Assembly (NCBI GenBank): GCA_964393335.1
Contig: CAYMTN010000196.1
Coordinates: 1-10,129 of the forward strand
DNA from: CAYMTN01 sp964393335
GTDB lineage: Bacteria; Chloroflexota; Anaerolineae; Aggregatilineales; Aggregatilineaceae
DNA: 10,129 nt
Direction of reading: 5' to 3'
In this document: in pieces, positions 6,719 through 10,129 of the stretch
How the letters are laid out: the number at the start of each line of letters is the position of its first letter
How positions within the stretch are numbered: the first letter of the stretch is position 1
Program-made: the position numbers and the translations under genes
The notes under the pieces: model-generated
The model's database searches: none
What the model was told of the DNA's origin: nothing
What the model saw: only the letters and a program-made list of their open reading frames with translations

Positions 6719-7165
6719 TCAGGACGATTTCGGCGGCATCTCGTGATTGCCCGGCGGGATGGGGGGGAACTGCCGGCCCGTTCGCAACAGGAGCCGGACG
6801 CGGTCGATCAAGCTGTTGGCTATATAGGGCTTGGTAACATAACCGTCAGCGCCGTTTTCCAGCCCCTCACGAATGGTATCCGGATCGGCTTTGGCAGATA
6901 GAATCAGGACGGGCACATGATCAAAGTGCGCTTGCGCACGTATCTGGCGCAGCATGTCCAGACCGCTGATATCGGGCAGCATCAGGTCCAGAATGATCAG
7001 ATCAGGCATTTCCCTGGCGAGGTGCTGCATAGCTGTCCGGCCATCGAAAAACGTCCGTGACTCTGCGCCGATACGTCGCAGCAGCATGGCCATCAACTTG
7101 AGTAGTTCGTGATCATCGTCCACAATGACGATTTTGGGGACCTGATTGGGAGGGGCTTCGCTCAC
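6719..7165 (-). CDS. Single-domain response regulator (CheY-like receiver)
   Basis: The 148-residue protein is one receiver domain. It accepts a phosphoryl group from a histidine kinase on an aspartate and signals by changing shape. All key residues are present: the acidic cluster Asp16-Asp18 in IVIVDDDHE, the phospho-acceptor Asp60 in LIILDLMLPDISG, Ser90 in VLILSAKAD, and Lys112-Pro113 in YVTKPY. No DNA-binding or enzyme domain follows, only a Pro-rich tail (132-148), so the output is probably protein contact or phosphorelay. The start is GTG at 7165, chosen because TGAGGT (7178-7173) is seven bases upstream. No kinase lies in the window, and a strong terminator separates the gene from the GAF-PAS sensor downstream. 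It is divergent from plsY. Confidence 0.93.
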   Translation of the reverse strand: MSEAPPNQVPKIVIVDDDHELLKLMAMLLRRIGAESRTFFDGRTAMQHLAREMPDLIILDLMLPDISGLDMLRQIRAQAHFDHVPVLILSAKADPDTIREGLENGADGYVTKPYIANSLIDRVRLLLRTGRQFPPIPPGNHEMPPKSS

Positions 7166-7229
7166 TTTAGCTACCTCATGAGATGCATATCCGGTAAACA
7201 GCGAGATGCCCTATAAAACGATAAGGCCG

Positions 7230-7245
7230 CGTATCCTGGGATACG
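7230..7245. promoter_or_regulatory. 16-base palindrome in the divergent intergenic region
   Basis: CGTATCC and GGATACG form perfect 7-base arms around TG, the shape of a site for a dimeric regulator. It lies 65 bases upstream of the response regulator start. A half-site, CGTATCC, recurs at 7351-7357 on the plsY side. No T-run follows either arm, so a terminator is less likely. The rest of this 266-base gap (7166-7431) holds a C7 run at 7276-7282 and AT-rich stretches, but no gene. Confidence 0.4.
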
Positions 7246-7431
7246 TGCAGTGATCATAATATACGTATTGTTTTACCCCCCCTGCGTGCACTAGGCAAAT
7301 TTTACGGCTGGGATGTAGGAACATGAAGAATGCGTCAACGCAAAATTGAGCGTATCCAATTTGGCCCGATTGTGTTTTAATAAGCATGATTACACACCTA
7401 ACGCGCTGGCATAATCAGGAGAATAGTGTCT

Positions 7432-8061
7432 ATGCAGCCTGAAGTAGTCGTTCTCGTCATTGTCTTGGGCTATATCATCGGTTCGTTCCCGACTGCCTAC
7501 CTGGTGGCACGCGCCAAAGGTGTTGACATCTTTACAGTTGGCAGCGGCAACATGGGCGCGAATAATGTTATGCGTGCTTGCGGGACGCGTTATGGGGCGC
7601 TGGTATGGGTTGTAGATGGCTTTAAGGGCGTGCTGGCGGTGCTGTTGGCGCGCTGGTTGGTGCCAGACCACCAGGCGGCGGCCAGCATGTTAGGCGCAAT
7701 TTCAGTCGTTACGGGGCACAACTGGTCGGTTTTAGCGACCCTGATCACGGGCAGCCTGCGTGGCGGCAAAGGGGCTGCTACCTTCAGCGGGACGCTCATT
7801 CTGCTCGCGCCGACGCTGCTCCTGGCGCTGGCGCTGGCCGTTGGCGCGATCATTGTACTGCTCACGCGGTACGTGTCGCTGGGCGTATTAACGGCGCTCG
7901 CCGTCGCGGGTATCGGCTTTTTGGTCCTGGTCGGCGTCGGCTCGCTCGATCCGGTATACACGCTCTACCTGTTGGTGATCTGGATGATTTTCGCCCGTCA
8001 CCGGACCAACATCACGCGTTTAATCGCAGGCAAAGAACGCCGCCTGGGCGAAAATGCCTGA
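7432..8061 (+). CDS. plsY: Glycerol-3-phosphate acyltransferase PlsY
   Basis: PlsY is an inner-membrane enzyme that moves an acyl group from acyl-phosphate to glycerol-3-phosphate, giving lysophosphatidate, the first step of phospholipid synthesis. The 209 residues match the family's usual length of about 200. All three cytoplasmic motifs are present: GSFPTAYLVARAKGVDI followed by GSGNMGANNV (17-46), TGHNWSVL with the glycine-rich GGKGAATFSG (94-120), and RHRTNITRLIAGKE (189-202). Hydrophobic segments near 4-20, 55-74, 84-95, 121-144 and 147-187 fit the polytopic fold. AGGAG (7417-7421) lies 10 bases before ATG 7432 and 4 bases before in-frame GTG 7426. I prefer ATG, but GTG would add only two residues. 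A lipoprotein gene follows after 17 bases. The acyl-phosphate supplier PlsX is not in the window. Confidence 0.95.
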   Translation: MQPEVVVLVIVLGYIIGSFPTAYLVARAKGVDIFTVGSGNMGANNVMRACGTRYGALVWVVDGFKGVLAVLLARWLVPDHQAAASMLGAISVVTGHNWSVLATLITGSLRGGKGAATFSGTLILLAPTLLLALALAVGAIIVLLTRYVSLGVLTALAVAGIGFLVLVGVGSLDPVYTLYLLVIWMIFARHRTNITRLIAGKERRLGENA

Positions 8062-8078
8062 CTCGCGCGTCTTTTGAC

Positions 8079-8750
8079 ATGACCAAAACCAATGATCTGC
8101 GCCCGGCTGCTCTGATAGGCCGGGCGTGGTTATTGATCGGTGTATTGTGCGCCGGGTCGTTTCTCGCTGCATGTGGCGGGTCGCCTGCGCCGCCGGTTGA
8201 TACCCCTGCCGCTCACAGTCCGGCATCGCTCAGTGTGACGCGCACGCTGCCGCCTACCTGGACTCCAACCTCGACCTTCACGCCGCTGCCGCCGACCCTG
8301 ACGCCCACAATCACCCCGACGCCCACCGCGACTCCCACGCGCGATCCGGCGCGGCTGTGCCAGGATTTTGAGCTGTTGTCGGCACCATTAGATGGGGCCA
8401 GTGTGGGATACGACAACCGGATCGCATTTAGCTGGCGGGGTGCGCCGCCCGGTATGATCGTGCGCGTGATTCTGCTTAATCAGGAGACGGATGTAGGTAT
8501 CCTGGTCCAGTGGGATTCACAGCAGGCGTTAAATATGACGGTTGACATGGCGCTGCTGCCGGATACCGGCGTGTACGATTGGACGCTATCGCTCTACGAA
8601 GTACCACAAGGGGATCGCTGCCCGGTTGAAGGGTGGTTTGTCCGCCTGACGCGTGAAGAAAGCATCACGCCTGCGACCGAAGCGCCGCCGAGCGAAGCAG
8701 CCACGCCAGCGCCGACCGGGACGTTACCCAAGACGCCAGGCGCGGACTGA
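8079..8750 (+). CDS. Thr/Pro-linker lipoprotein with a C-terminal beta-type domain
   Basis: The 223-residue protein has a lipoprotein signal with a hydrophobic core at about 16-30 and the lipobox LAAC, putting the lipidated Cys at 32. A Thr/Pro linker (54-90) follows. A compact domain (about 94-192) then begins with LCQDFELLSAPLDG and continues with strands such as RIAFSWRGAPPG and DTGVYDWTLSLYEV. This resembles an Ig- or fibronectin-like beta sandwich, with Cys94 and Cys181 a possible disulfide pair. An Ala/Pro/Glu/Thr-rich tail (193-223) ends the protein. No catalytic motif is seen and the function is unknown. It starts 17 bases after plsY without a Shine-Dalgarno site, so translation may be coupled. 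Its stop lies only two bases from the stop of the convergent AAA+ gene. Confidence 0.83.
   Translation: MTKTNDLRPAALIGRAWLLIGVLCAGSFLAACGGSPAPPVDTPAAHSPASLSVTRTLPPTWTPTSTFTPLPPTLTPTITPTPTATPTRDPARLCQDFELLSAPLDGASVGYDNRIAFSWRGAPPGMIVRVILLNQETDVGILVQWDSQQALNMTVDMALLPDTGVYDWTLSLYEVPQGDRCPVEGWFVRLTREESITPATEAPPSEAATPAPTGTLPKTPGAD
8238..8348 (+). repeat. Thr/Pro-coding low-complexity DNA in the plsY-linked lipoprotein
   Basis: This stretch encodes the T-P-T spacer (residues about 54-90), with irregular ACGCCCAC-type units. It is coding and in frame. It is the third such linker in the window and the only one on the plus strand. Confidence 0.8.
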
Positions 8751-8752
8751 AG

Positions 8753-10129
8753 TTAGCGCCGCGGTCGTGCCGTGAGTGTGCCGCCGCGATAATCCGGGGC
8801 CAGGATGCTGAATACGCGACAGTGGCGTTGGTCCAGGATGCGGCTGCGCAGCAGCGGGTCGAGTTCTTCCAGTGGTTGTGTCGTCGTGAATACGGTTGGC
8901 CGCCGCGCCAGATAGCGGTAATCCACGACCTGGCGGATTTTTTCCAGCGCCCAGGAGGACGCGTTTGTCAGGTCCAACTGGTCAATCACCAGCAGCGGCG
9001 CAGAGCGGATTTCGTAAAACCGTTTGGAGAAAGTCACGCCGGATGTAGGATTGAACGCCTCGCGCAGATAATCGAGCAGGTCGGGTGCCGTGACCAGCAT
9101 CACGGTTTCACCCAGACTGCTGCGGTAGTTGGCAATCGCGGCGGCCAGATGCGTTTTGCCACAGCCATGATCGCCGAGCAACACCAACCATCCCTGGGGA
9201 TTCCGCGAATACTCCCATGCCAGCTCATACGCTTTCCTCAAGTTGCGATGTTCGTTTTCAGGCAGGGCATTTTGCCGGAGATCGAACGTCTCAAATATCA
9301 GATCACCGTATAGTCCCAGGTCGGAGAGCGCGCTCTGGTTGGCAAAAGCAGTGATCATCCGGAAGTCAGGCAGATCGAGCAAGACGGGCGTGGTCAGGTT
9401 GCGATCAACCAACCGGCTGCGGACGCGCTGGTCCAGCCGGTCCAACTGAGCATTAGTGGTGATGACCGTGCTGGCCCGGCGCAAATAACGGTGGTTGATA
9501 AGCTGATAGAGTTTTTCTTGCGCCCAGGGAGTCGCGCTCTCTGCGCCCAGGTCATCCAGGACCAGCATTTCTGTATTGCGCACGCGTTCGAACAGATCGT
9601 CGTATTCAATTTCGGATGACGGGCCATAGGTTGAACGCAGGTGATCGAGCAAATCGGGCGTGGTGACGAAAATCACCTCGGCGTTCTGTTCAAGCCGCCA
9701 ATTGGCAATCGCGGCGGCGAGGTGTGTTTTTCCGCTGCCAAAACTGCCCTGAAACAACAGCCAACCTTGCGGGTTCTGAGCATAGCGGTACGCCTGCTCA
9801 AAACTGGCCCGCAGGGTGGTAAGCTGGACGTCATCCAGGTTTGGCAGGTCCAGGATGAACGTATCGAACGTTTTGTCGGCTACGACGTCCAGGTTGCTCA
9901 TCGCACGCAGCCGGGTATTCTGCCGCGCGGCGATCACTTCGCGCTGGCAGACACACGGAAACGCCTTGCCAAAGTCCGGATGGCCGACCGGCACGTCTTT
10001 CGTAACCAGCCCCATGCCATGACAGATCGGGCATTCGTCGCCGGGTGTCGTGCGCGCGTCAGTAGTCGATGGTGTCGGAGTATTCTCCCTGGATATATCG
10101 GTAGCGATTCGCTTGAGATGATTGCTGAG
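8753..10129 (-). CDS. Tandem DnaC/IstB-like AAA+ ATPase with N-terminal cysteine motif (5' partial)
   Basis: The frame is open to the right edge, so the start lies outside; 458 residues are visible. I number from the first in-window Met (10015). Upstream of it the frame reads DECPICHG, and CVC follows at 21-23, suggesting a zinc-binding region. Two DnaC/IstB-like AAA+ modules follow. Module 1 (about 48-245) has Walker A GSFGSGKT (90-97), Walker B MLVLDD (150-155), sensor-1 ITTN (185-188) and an arginine box RVRSRLVD (197-204). Module 2 (about 246-410) has Walker A GDHGCGKT (281-288), but Walker B reads LLVIDQ (341-346) and sensor-1 ends in Gln380. LLRSRILD (388-395) is kept. DnaC-type proteins load the replicative helicase, and IstB aids transposition. 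No transposase is visible, so a replication or DNA-remodelling role is favoured. The gene overlaps nothing and converges on the lipoprotein gene. Confidence 0.9.
   Translation of the reverse strand, partial: LSNHLKRIATDISRENTPTPSTTDARTTPGDECPICHGMGLVTKDVPVGHPDFGKAFPCVCQREVIAARQNTRLRAMSNLDVVADKTFDTFILDLPNLDDVQLTTLRASFEQAYRYAQNPQGWLLFQGSFGSGKTHLAAAIANWRLEQNAEVIFVTTPDLLDHLRSTYGPSSEIEYDDLFERVRNTEMLVLDDLGAESATPWAQEKLYQLINHRYLRRASTVITTNAQLDRLDQRVRSRLVDRNLTTPVLLDLPDFRMITAFANQSALSDLGLYGDLIFETFDLRQNALPENEHRNLRKAYELAWEYSRNPQGWLVLLGDHGCGKTHLAAAIANYRSSLGETVMLVTAPDLLDYLREAFNPTSGVTFSKRFYEIRSAPLLVIDQLDLTNASSWALEKIRQVVDYRYLARRPTVFTTTQPLEELDPLLRSRILDQRHCRVFSILAPDYRGGTLTARPRR

Noticed and set aside
7410..7415. 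CATAAT as a -10 box for plsY
   Set aside because: It lies only about 16 bases before the start, overlaps the space needed for the ribosome site, and has no -35 partner.
8753..10129. IstB helper gene of an IS21-type insertion sequence
   Set aside because: No transposase or terminal inverted repeats are visible, and the protein is a double-module fusion with a cysteine motif, unlike standard IstB.

Overview
The window looks like chromosomal DNA from a GC-rich bacterium, most likely a Chloroflexota member near the Anaerolineae. This is inferred from style, not from a marker gene. Three extracytoplasmic proteins carry long Thr/Pro linkers of the T-P-T-P-T type, and lipoproteins with LAAC lipoboxes sit beside LysM and SH3b proteins, a combination common in that phylum. 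No rRNA, tRNA, insertion sequence, CRISPR array or phage gene is visible.

Layout. (1) 1-834, plus strand: an OsmC-family protein, then an 83-residue two-helix membrane protein. (2) 878-3944, minus strand: a tight three-gene run read right to left. It encodes a HEAT-repeat single-pass membrane protein, a secreted triple-LysM M23 peptidase, and a one-domain helix-turn-helix protein. (3) 4060-6562, minus strand: an SH3b lipoprotein followed by a polytopic membrane GAF-PAS sensor with no kinase domain. (4) 6719-7165, minus strand: a single-domain response regulator that ends in a clear intrinsic terminator. (5) 7166-7431: a divergent intergenic region holding a 16-base palindrome. (6) 7432-8750, plus strand: PlsY glycerol-3-phosphate acyltransferase and a Thr/Pro-rich lipoprotein. 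(7) 8753-10129, minus strand, running off the right edge: a protein with two DnaC/IstB-like AAA+ ATPase modules in tandem behind a cysteine motif.

How the genes may work together. Much of the window concerns the cell envelope: wall binding and cleavage, surface lipoproteins, phospholipid synthesis and membrane sensing. The kinase-less sensor and the stand-alone receiver are neighbours but are separated by a terminator, so any partnership is a guess. The most unusual gene is the tandem AAA+ protein. Its second module keeps Walker A, but the second acidic Walker B residue and the sensor-1 asparagine are both glutamine, which suggests one active and one regulatory ATPase half. Its true N-terminus lies outside the window, because the reading frame stays open to base 10129 and contains a CPIC motif upstream of the first in-window Met.
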